Shown one piece after another: positions 8,998-16,161 of a DNA stretch of 64,000 nt. A program made the position numbers and the translations under genes. This DNA comes from Clostridium sp. C2-6-12 (GTDB lineage Bacteria > Bacillota > Clostridia > Clostridiales > Clostridiaceae), in contig NZ_JAABNP010000001.1 in assembly GCF_009928485.1 (NCBI RefSeq), positions 248,001-312,000 on the forward strand. The letters run 5' to 3'. A model generated the notes under the pieces. The model did not search any database. It was not told the origin of the DNA and saw only the letters and a list, made by a program, of their open reading frames with translations. Position 1 is the stretch's first letter. The number at the start of each line of letters is the position of its first letter.

Positions 8998-10707
8998 ATG
9001 AATAAAAATATAAAACGTATAATTGCACTTACACTTGCGTTTAATACTTCCCAAGCAGTTTCAATTGTGCTGCCAGAAGGGCTTGGTATTGGAGTTAAGA
9101 CAGCTTATGCAGCTTCATATGATCCAAGTGATGAAGAATTAAAGACATTAGTCATAAAATCAACTAATGGAGATACTCTTGATTTACGAGATGGCTATAA
9201 TGGTGATAATGTAAAGTTAAGCGATTCCAAGGAATATTATGTTAAACTTGCAGATGATAGTGATGGAATAAAGATAAATGCAGCAGCAAAAGATAAGGAT
9301 TATATAGTTAGAATATTTACATCGAATAAGGCTGATGCAACAGGAATAAAACCAGGTGAAGAAATTAAACTTGGAAAAGGAAATTCAACGCTTTACATAA
9401 GAACATATGAATCCTTATCAGATTATAGAAAGTCTAAGGATGACAAAAAAGATGTAACTATATGCAAAGAAGAATATACAATAAATGTTAAGAAAACTAC
9501 AGAAAGTTCTTACGAAGATAATACTCAAGATCCAATATATCTAGAAAAGCTTGAACTAAGCAAAGGTGGAAGTATAGATTTTTTAAAGCAAAGAACTTCT
9601 TATGATGTAAAGGTATCAGGCTCCACTGAGCAAATAAAAATAACAGCAAAACCAGAAAATGAGGATAGCAGAGTTAGGATAGACGGAAATTTAGCTGAAA
9701 AAAGTGATAATTATAGAAAAACTGTAGATTTAAAATCTGGTAAAAATGAAATTAAGGTAAAAGTCACAGATGATAAAGATAATCAAAGAACATATACCTT
9801 AAATATAACTAGAGGTAGTTCGTCAAATAATCAAGATGATATATATTTAAATAACCTTACTATAAGTGAAGGAAAACTTGACTTCTCAGATGATAAGACA
9901 AGCTATGATGTAAACTTAGATGAAGGTGTAGATGAAATAACTATAAGTGCAGAACCAGAAGATGATGAATATTTGGTTACAATTGATGGAAAACAAGTTA
10001 AGTCTAGTGACGATTATGAGAAGACAATTTCCTTATCAAAAGGTGAAAATATCATAAAAGTTACAATTGAAGATGAAGTTAATAATAAGAAGAGAACATA
10101 TACCTTAACTATAAATAGAGGAAAAGCAGAAACTACAACAACTAATAACAATACACAAAATAGTACAACCACTGATACTAAAAAACCAGGATGGGTTCAA
10201 ACTGCTGATGGATGGAAATACAATGATGAAAATGGAAATCCAAAGAAAAATACTTGGTTGTTTGATCAAGATGCAAAAGTATATTGTTATTTAGATGAAA
10301 ATGGTCTTAGAAAAACAGGATGGTTTAAAGATAAAGGCACATGGTATCTATTAGATGAAAAAGGTGTTATGCTAACAGGCTGGAAAGAAAAGGATGGAAA
10401 TAAATATTTATTAGATTCAAGTGGAGCTATGGTAACAGGCTGGTATAAAGAAGAGGTTACAAACGAAGATAAAACAAAAGCTCAAAACTGGTACTATTTA
10501 AATCAAGATGGCTCAATGAAAACAGGCTGGCTTTCAGATGATAATAAATGGTATTACTTTAATAAAAATGGAGTAATGCAGACTGGTTGGATAATTGATT
10601 CTAATTCAAAATACTATTTCAACACAGATGGTTCGATGGCAACAGGAACTAAGAATATTGATGGCAAGGTTTATAAGTTTACTTCAAGCGGTGCATTAAT
10701 AATATAA
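8998..10707 (+). CDS. Secreted wall-binding protein with two cadherin-like domains (paralog B)
   Basis: 569 residues. Signal peptide 1 to about 38 (conserved TAYA-A cleavage region). The N-terminal beta-rich domain, about 42-165, is shared with paralogs A and D. Cadherin-like beta sandwiches lie at about 178-272 and 279-376, each opening with IYL-x-L and closing with TYTL-I-RG. A T/N-rich linker of about 20 residues follows. From about 395 to the end come GW/YY wall-binding repeats (TGWFKDKGTWYLLDEKGVM and others), interrupted by one charged insertion (EEVTNEDKTKAQN). Likely exported and wall-bound. AGGAGG lies 5 bases before the start, and a terminator follows directly. Confidence 0.9.
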   Translation: MNKNIKRIIALTLAFNTSQAVSIVLPEGLGIGVKTAYAASYDPSDEELKTLVIKSTNGDTLDLRDGYNGDNVKLSDSKEYYVKLADDSDGIKINAAAKDKDYIVRIFTSNKADATGIKPGEEIKLGKGNSTLYIRTYESLSDYRKSKDDKKDVTICKEEYTINVKKTTESSYEDNTQDPIYLEKLELSKGGSIDFLKQRTSYDVKVSGSTEQIKITAKPENEDSRVRIDGNLAEKSDNYRKTVDLKSGKNEIKVKVTDDKDNQRTYTLNITRGSSSNNQDDIYLNNLTISEGKLDFSDDKTSYDVNLDEGVDEITISAEPEDDEYLVTIDGKQVKSSDDYEKTISLSKGENIIKVTIEDEVNNKKRTYTLTINRGKAETTTTNNNTQNSTTTDTKKPGWVQTADGWKYNDENGNPKKNTWLFDQDAKVYCYLDENGLRKTGWFKDKGTWYLLDEKGVMLTGWKEKDGNKYLLDSSGAMVTGWYKEEVTNEDKTKAQNWYYLNQDGSMKTGWLSDDNKWYYFNKNGVMQTGWIIDSNSKYYFNTDGSMATGTKNIDGKVYKFTSSGALII

Positions 10708-10716
10708 TTTAGAAAT

Positions 10717-10758
10717 AAAAAGAGGCTAGCCCAATAAAAAAATGGACAGCCTCTTTTC
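10717..10758 (+). terminator. Terminator between convergent genes
   Basis: Imperfect stem AAAAGAGGCT...AGCCTCTTTT, with T-rich and A-rich flanks on the two sides, so it can serve both the wall protein and the leftward coiled-coil gene. Confidence 0.75.
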
Positions 10759-10772
10759 ATATTTAAACTTAA

Positions 10773-11138
10773 TTAATGGATTATAGTTCTCAATTTAGCA
10801 ATTTCATAACAATTATCTTTAGTTACATTTTCTAAATCAATTAATTTATCAAGCTTTACATTTACTTCAGTTTTAAATTCTGTTAAAGAAGCAGTTTGAT
10901 CACAAATAACGTTGACGGTAGATTTAATTTCCTTTACATCTTTTTCTAAGGAATCAAATCTAGATTCAAGAGAATCAACTTTGGAATCTAGAGAATCAAC
11001 TTTAGATTCAAGCGAGTCAAATCTAGATTCAAGAGAATCAAATCTAGATTCAAGAGAATCCACTTTAGATTCTATGTTATTTATGCTGCATTGCATTTCT
11101 TTTAAAATTTGTAATATTTCGTTATCCAGTTCTATCAC
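10773..11138 (-). CDS. Small coiled-coil protein with DSLES heptad repeats
   Basis: 121 residues, cytoplasmic, with no signal or membrane helix. Residues about 25-66 are six near-perfect heptads of the form (V/F)DSL(E/D)S(R/K), giving an obvious coiled coil; a second helical segment follows with a DQTASLTEFK stretch. The predicted start is GTG at 11138, but GAGG abuts it directly, so a slightly later start is possible. The function is unknown. Similar heptad proteins occur near phage or secretion genes, but no such context is seen here. The gene is antisense to the surrounding wall-protein family. Confidence 0.75.
   Translation of the reverse strand: MIELDNEILQILKEMQCSINNIESKVDSLESRFDSLESRFDSLESKVDSLDSKVDSLESRFDSLEKDVKEIKSTVNVICDQTASLTEFKTEVNVKLDKLIDLENVTKDNCYEIAKLRTIIH
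10945..11074. repeat. 21-bp tandem repeats encoding heptads
   Basis: About six tandem 21-bp units (consensus close to GAATCAAATCTAGATTCAA on the plus strand) coding for the DSLES heptads. Near-identity between units makes copy-number change by slippage likely. Confidence 0.8.
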
Positions 11139-11624
11139 CTCAAGCTTTTCTCAGAAATTAAATATATTATATCATAGGTTATAATGATTTATAATATAAG
11201 TACAAACCCAATATAGTAATAATATTCCATGGAAGATAAAGATTTTTTATAAATCAGAGAAAGTTACTACGTCTATCAGCTTGTTAGACTTGAAAACTTT
11301 TAATGAGATTTGTCATTGGATGATATATGGATATTATACAAAGATTTATAAAAAATTAATAATTCAATAACAAATTATTTAGAATCATATAGTATACTTA
11401 GAAAAATGTAGTATAATAGTTATATATTCATAAGTATTTTGTTTTTATAATATTTTATGAATAAAATGAGCAATGCAGTTATATTTACTTATAAAATTAG
11501 GTGGGAGAATAAACTTCAATTATAAACTGAAGTTAAAACAATAATAAATAATTACTATAATACTATGTTAGTCAAGAAAAATAGAAAATGAAATATAATA
11601 GAAAAGTTTTTAGGAGGAAAAAAT
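11139..11624. other. Intergenic region before paralog C
   Basis: No gene supported. All frames around 11230-11350 are interrupted by stops. It contains a TTTACTTATAAAATTAGG word near 11486, like that before the gene at 8998. A likely promoter region lies in the last 150 bases, but no -35/-10 pair can be called with confidence. Confidence 0.45.
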
Positions 11625-12578
11625 ATGCATAATAAAATTAAAATTTTAATAGCTACAAGTCTTGTATTAGGTGCAGTTTCAGGGATATTACCAGCAAATG
11701 ATTTTGGATTAGGAACAACTAAAGTGTATGCATCATCACATCATCATTACGACGATGATGATGAATTTGATGATATAGCATATTTAGATGGAATCTATTT
11801 AAGTGAAGGAAATATCAGCTTTGATAAAGATGAAACTGAATATAATGTTAATGTTAAAAAAGATACTTCTGAAATCTATGTTAAAGCAAAACCAGAGTAT
11901 GATGATTACTTAGTTGACATTAATGGTTATAGTGTAGAACGTAAAAATGATTATGAAAAAAAGATAAAATTAGATGAAGGCAACAACACTATAAAAATAG
12001 AAGTTCAAAGTGATGATGATAAAAAGACCTACACATTAAATGTATATAGAGGAGATACCTTAAATACAAATGGAGCAACAGGAACTAATGTAACTACAGG
12101 AGCAGCAGCTCAAACATTTGAAATAAAAAATCCAACAAAGAAATTCAATGAATGGAACAGAATTGATGGAAAACTAAAATATTTAGATGGAACAGGACAA
12201 GTTCTGAAAAATATGTGGTGGTTTGATAAAAATACAGGAATAAATTACTACTTAAAAGAAGATGGAGCTAGAGCTACAGGATGGTTCCAAGATAATGGAA
12301 AGTGGTACTACTTTAATGAAAATGGAGAAATGAAAACAGGTTGGGTTTGTTTAAATTCAAATTGGTATTACTTAAGTAAAAGTGGAGTTATGAAAATGGG
12401 ATGGCTGGAAGATTCAGATGGAAACTGGTATTATCTCAATGGTGATGGAAGTATGAAAACAGGTTGGCTTCAAGAAACTGATGGAAACTGGTACTATTTA
12501 GATTCAACAGGCAAGATGATTAAAAACTCAAATGTAAATGGATACCAATTAAGTGAAAAAGGCATTTTAACTAATTAA
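11625..12578 (+). CDS. Secreted wall-binding protein with one cadherin-like domain (paralog C)
   Basis: 317 residues. Signal peptide 1 to about 37 (TTKVYAS). Immediately after cleavage comes a His/Asp-rich stretch, SSHHHYDDDDEFDD, which could bind metal. A cadherin-like sandwich spans about 50-146 (IYLSEGNISF...YTLNVYRG). A G/A/T-rich linker leads to GW/YY wall repeats from about 173 (GKWYYFNENGEMKTGW, DGNWYYLNGDGSMKTGW). The first large N-terminal domain of paralogs A, B and D is absent. AGGAGG lies 7 bases before the start. Likely a surface protein; no enzyme domain seen. Confidence 0.9.
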   Translation: MHNKIKILIATSLVLGAVSGILPANDFGLGTTKVYASSHHHYDDDDEFDDIAYLDGIYLSEGNISFDKDETEYNVNVKKDTSEIYVKAKPEYDDYLVDINGYSVERKNDYEKKIKLDEGNNTIKIEVQSDDDKKTYTLNVYRGDTLNTNGATGTNVTTGAAAQTFEIKNPTKKFNEWNRIDGKLKYLDGTGQVLKNMWWFDKNTGINYYLKEDGARATGWFQDNGKWYYFNENGEMKTGWVCLNSNWYYLSKSGVMKMGWLEDSDGNWYYLNGDGSMKTGWLQETDGNWYYLDSTGKMIKNSNVNGYQLSEKGILTN

Positions 12579-12659
12579 TAGCTATTGTAGGCATGTAATA
12601 GTCAAAAAGGATGTAAATATTTGTTTTGGAAAAATATAAAAATTAAGATAAAATTAATG

Positions 12660-12710
12660 TTTTTATAAGTACAAAGTTAATATTTATATGGTAATATTAT
12701 TATATGCTGG
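12660..12710 (+). promoter_or_regulatory. Upstream element shared with the 6773 paralog
   Basis: Matches 6592-6640 in order and spacing (ATAAGT-CAAA-TTAATATTTA-ATGGTAA). Probably contains the promoter of the gene at 12747; exact boxes not assigned. Confidence 0.4.
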
Positions 12711-12746
12711 AAAAAGCGTGATGATAGGTAAAGTGGAGGTAGGAAG

Positions 12747-13892
12747 ATGAATAAAAATGTTAAAAGAATAGTTGCATTAGCATTAGCATTTGGAACTGTT
12801 GCAGCTGTAGCACCAGCTACACATTCCAATTTATTAATTACAAAAGCATATGCAGCGTCAACAAATGATGATGAAACATTAGATAAGCTAGAGTTAGAAA
12901 CTTCAGGTGGATCTAGTATAAAACTTTATAGCGATGATGACTATAGTAGCAGTCACAAGGTTGATAGCGATGATGTATCAAAAGGTGATACATATTATGC
13001 TAAAACTTCAGCTAATACTATCAAAATTAGTACAAGTGGAGTAAAGTCTTCATATATTAGAGTATTTAAAGGAACATCTAGTTCTACTAAAGGTAAAAGT
13101 GTAAGCAATGATATTAGTTTATCATCGTCATCAACAAATACCATTACTGTAAAAATATACAGTAAAAAACCAGATTCAGATATAAGATATGATGATAATA
13201 GTGATGTTTTAAGTAAATATGTAATAAAAGTAAAATGTACTTCTGATTCAGATAGTGGAAGTTCAAATGCATCAGATTATGACAACATATACTTAGACAA
13301 GCTTAAAGTAGATGGCCAAAGTATTGGATTATCAACTTCTCAAATTGAATACAGTTATAGTGTTGCTACAAATGTTAACAGTGTAACATTACAAGCTGAG
13401 CCGGAACATAATGGTGATATAGTTAAAGTTAATGATAATAAAGTATATGAAGGTGACGACTATAAAACAAAAGTAAATTTAAAAGTAGGCGTAAATGAAT
13501 TTAAAATAAGAGTTGAAGATGAAGATAATGATGATTACAGAATATATACTTTAAAAATAACCAGAGCAGAACCTCCAGTTATAGTAGCTGATAAATGGGT
13601 AACTGTAAATGGTAGATGGACATATAATGATTCTAATGGAGTTCCATTAAAGAGTACATTATTTACTGACAGAACAAGTAATAAAACATATTATTTACAA
13701 GCAGATGGATTTATGGCTACGGGCTGGATAAATTATAATGGATGGCGTTATTTTGGCGCAGATGGAGCTATGATGACAGGCTGGATAATTGATGGTGGTA
13801 AATATTATTACCTACAAGCTGATGGAGTTATGGCAAAAGATACAAAGATTGGTCAATATAGAGTTGGATCAGATGGCGCTTGGATACAATAA
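12747..13892 (+). CDS. Secreted wall-binding protein with cadherin-like domain (paralog D)
   Basis: 381 residues, closest to paralog A at 6773 over its whole length (GGSSIKLYSDDDYSSSHK against GGSNIKLYNNDNYSSSSK). Signal peptide 1 to about 37 (TKAYAAS), N-terminal beta-rich domain about 42-165, cadherin-like sandwich about 177-272, then GW/YY wall repeats from about 285, ending in VGSDGAWIQ. The upstream regions of A and D are also alike, so one is a duplicate of the other. Likely exported, wall-bound, without catalytic domain. Confidence 0.9.
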   Translation: MNKNVKRIVALALAFGTVAAVAPATHSNLLITKAYAASTNDDETLDKLELETSGGSSIKLYSDDDYSSSHKVDSDDVSKGDTYYAKTSANTIKISTSGVKSSYIRVFKGTSSSTKGKSVSNDISLSSSSTNTITVKIYSKKPDSDIRYDDNSDVLSKYVIKVKCTSDSDSGSSNASDYDNIYLDKLKVDGQSIGLSTSQIEYSYSVATNVNSVTLQAEPEHNGDIVKVNDNKVYEGDDYKTKVNLKVGVNEFKIRVEDEDNDDYRIYTLKITRAEPPVIVADKWVTVNGRWTYNDSNGVPLKSTLFTDRTSNKTYYLQADGFMATGWINYNGWRYFGADGAMMTGWIIDGGKYYYLQADGVMAKDTKIGQYRVGSDGAWIQ

Positions 13893-13914
13893 TAAAATTT
13901 AAATTATAAATTAA

Positions 13915-13961
13915 AAAACGACTAAGAACAATCTAAAGAAGATTAGGTCTTAGTCGTTTTT
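13915..13961 (+). terminator. Terminator after paralog D
   Basis: 13-base perfect stem AAAACGACTAAGA (13915-13927) with TCTTAGTCGTTTT (13948-13960), followed by TGTT. Strong hairpin; flanks suit both directions. Confidence 0.9.
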
Positions 13962-14078
13962 GTTATACAAAAATGTAATCAATTACTTTTGGGGAATTAT
14001 TAATAGTAGAGCTAGTTGAAAAGTAATCTGATAAAATGCTAATATATATATGGAATAAATAAGGAGGCGGGGAAAAAT

Positions 14079-15458
14079 ATGAATAAAAATATTAAAAGGA
14101 TAATTGTAGCTGGACTTATCACTAATGCAATTACTACATTTTCACCTATGGCTAATTTTATGGAGACTAAAGCTTATGCAAGTGTTAGTGATGCTCAGTT
14201 AAAAAGTATTTATTTAAGTGATGGAAATATTGATTTTTCATCAAGTACTTACTCCTATACAGTGAAAGTAAGCAGTTCTGTTGATGAAATAAGAATTTCA
14301 GCTAGACCTAAAGATTCAGACGCTACTGTTGAAATTGATGGAACCAAAGTAGATCGTAATGATAGTTATAAAAATCTTGTATCTTTAAATAGAGGTAAAA
14401 ATACAATAAAAATTAAAGTTACTGATGATAATGATGATTATACAAAGACATATACTTTATATATTTATAGAGGGTCAGCAGACGATAAACTTGATAATAT
14501 ATATTTGAGGACTTTAAGTATAAGTGATGGAGATATTGACTTTGATAAAAATAAGACATCTTATAGTACAAGCGTTACCTCATCAATTGACAGAGTTACT
14601 ATAAAAGCTAAACCAGAAGACAGTACATCTAGAGTTAGAATCAATGGTGGAACAGTAAAAGATGAAGACGACTATAAGAAAACGATTAATTTAAGTATGG
14701 GAGAAAACCAAATTGAAATAGATGTTCAGGACCATGAAGAAATAAGGACTTATAAATTAAATATAAATAGAGGTGGAATAACAGACGGCCAAGAGCCAGT
14801 TTATTTAGAAAGATTAAGAGTGGATGGAAGCAATGTTAGCCTTTCAAGAGATAAAACTAAATATGACATGGAGGTTAATCAAAATGTTAATGAAGTAAAG
14901 ATAACAGCAGAACCAGAAGATCGTAATTATATAGTTACAATTAATGGTACTGAAATAGATAGATATGATGATTTTGAAAAGAGATTTTCTTTAAATACTG
15001 GAAAAAATGAATTTAAAATAAAAGTTAAAGATGAAACTAATAATGATGAAAGAAATTATGTATTAAATGTAACTAGAGGCATAAAAACTTCAAATCAATG
15101 GCTTGAAGTTAATGGAAAGTATGAATATTTAGATGCTTCAGGAAATCCTTTAAAAAATTCTTGGTTCTTAGATAAGGGAGTAGGGAAATATTATTATTTA
15201 GATGGAGAGGGATATAGATCAATAGGATGGTTAAATAATAATGGTAAGTGGTACTTTTTAGATTCAACTGGAATAATGCAAACAGGCTGGCAGTTTATAA
15301 ATGAAAGCTGCTATTACTTGGGAGATGATGGAGCCATGAGAACTGGCTGGATATTAAATGAAAATAAATATTATCATTTAAATAATAATGGAGCTATGGA
15401 TCGTAATACTATAATTGAAGGTTATAGATTAGGTTCAGATGGAGCTTGGATTAAATAG
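14079..15458 (+). CDS. Secreted wall-binding protein with three cadherin-like domains (paralog E)
   Basis: 459 residues. Signal peptide 1 to about 35 (ETKAYAS). Three cadherin-like beta sandwiches in tandem at about 38-131, 138-232 and 239-332, each with the order (I/V)YL-x-L, a DK-T-Y strand, a 'V-INGT' or 'V-IDGT' turn, and a closing Y-LN(I/V)-RG strand. GW/YY wall repeats run from about 337 to the end (NGKWYFLDSTGIMQTGW). The number of sandwich domains differs between paralogs (1, 2 or 3), suggesting domain duplication to vary reach from the wall. AAGGAGGCGGGG lies before the start. Confidence 0.9.
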   Translation: MNKNIKRIIVAGLITNAITTFSPMANFMETKAYASVSDAQLKSIYLSDGNIDFSSSTYSYTVKVSSSVDEIRISARPKDSDATVEIDGTKVDRNDSYKNLVSLNRGKNTIKIKVTDDNDDYTKTYTLYIYRGSADDKLDNIYLRTLSISDGDIDFDKNKTSYSTSVTSSIDRVTIKAKPEDSTSRVRINGGTVKDEDDYKKTINLSMGENQIEIDVQDHEEIRTYKLNINRGGITDGQEPVYLERLRVDGSNVSLSRDKTKYDMEVNQNVNEVKITAEPEDRNYIVTINGTEIDRYDDFEKRFSLNTGKNEFKIKVKDETNNDERNYVLNVTRGIKTSNQWLEVNGKYEYLDASGNPLKNSWFLDKGVGKYYYLDGEGYRSIGWLNNNGKWYFLDSTGIMQTGWQFINESCYYLGDDGAMRTGWILNENKYYHLNNNGAMDRNTIIEGYRLGSDGAWIK

Positions 15459-15650
15459 GAAATAATAAAATCACAGGTAGATTCTTTGATGGAAAGAAAA
15501 GCTAAGGCATTAGAAGAAATCAAAATAGAAATTGTAGAAGATTATTTTAATTTTAATAATCTAATATTTTTTTTTCAATATAACACTCTTTTAAATATTC
15601 AACTAGGGAATAATATAATGAAGAGTTAAAGTTTTCTATTATATTATTTT

Positions 15651-15895
15651 AAAAAGGTACCCAAAATAAATTGGAGGCTTGTATAATATAATGACAATGC
15701 AGGATGCAGATGGTAAATTAGGAATATAAAAAATAAATTTCTAAAATATATGAAAAAAATTAAAAAAGGTACTAAAAAAAGTACCAAAAAAATTAAATCT
15801 CACTGTATTATATGGTGTACATGGAAAATTGAAGATATATAAGAAAATAATAAAAAATAAATTTCTAAAATATATCAAAAAAGGTACCAAAAAAA
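15651..15895 (+). promoter_or_regulatory. Cluster of A-run/GGTACC motifs upstream of S-layer-like gene
   Basis: AAAAAGGTACCCAAA at 15651-15665, AAAAAAGGTACT at 15763-15774, AGTACC at 15780-15785, and AAAAAAGGTACCAAAAAAA from 15877. The same core (AAAAAGGTACCCAAA) lies upstream of the other S-layer-like gene, on the minus strand at about 58161-58176. The sharing suggests a regulator site or an RNA-level element, though neither is proven. Confidence 0.45.
15727..15875. repeat. Direct repeat in the S-layer leader
   Basis: A 25-base block containing AAAAATAAATTTCTAAAATA occurs at 15727-15751 and again at 15851-15875. Each copy is followed by an A-run and a GGTAC motif, so a unit of about 124 bases appears duplicated and partly diverged. 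Confidence 0.7.
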
Positions 15896-16095
15896 ATTTA
15901 AAGCAATGTATTTTATAAGGACAACACAGGAAATACTAGATAATAAATGAAGTTGATAAATATAATGGTAATTTTGTACATGCTTAATAAGGTATAATAA
16001 TTTTACAATATTATAAGCTTTGTAAAAACTACATAGTGGAACTTTTGTAAAAAATCATTTTTATACAAAAAAGTGCAATATAAGAATTATATTCC

Positions 16096-16124
16096 TTTAC
16101 AAGGTTGTACAACAGTGCTATAAT
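16096..16124 (+). promoter_or_regulatory. Sigma-A-type promoter of the S-layer-like gene
   Basis: -35 TTTACA (16096-16101), a 17-base spacer, then -10 TATAAT (16119-16124), about 37 bases before the ATG, with TTAGGAGG as ribosome site. Near consensus, consistent with high expression. Confidence 0.75.
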
Positions 16125-16161
16125 TTATCTGAATTTTAAATTTTAGGAGGAAAGAAAATTT

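Larger units (their letters stand above)
15459..16095. other. Long leader region upstream of the S-layer-like gene
   Basis: No confident gene. A short open frame, 15490-15630 (MERKAKALEEIKIEIVEDYF and 26 more residues), could be a gene remnant but has no recognisable family. The rest is very A-rich, with four GGTACC-like sites inside A-runs (15656, 15769, 15780, 15883) and a repeated AAATAAATTTCTAAAATATA block. Long untranslated leaders are common for S-layer genes. Confidence 0.5.

Noticed and set aside
10945..11074. 21-bp repeats as a CRISPR or minisatellite in non-coding DNA
   Set aside because: They encode heptads in a frame with a plausible start and stop; no spacers.
10912..11184. Open plus-strand frame rich in SR/DS repeats opposite the coiled-coil gene
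   Set aside because: It is the shadow of the heptad repeats; no ribosome site, and the minus-strand coiled coil is the sensible product.
11139..11624. Remnant of an insertion or nuclease gene in the intergenic region
   Set aside because: Short open stretches are interrupted by stops in every frame and match no family I can name.
15490..15630. 46-codon frame upstream of the S-layer-like gene as a gene
   Set aside because: No ribosome site and no recognisable family; left as a possible remnant inside the leader.
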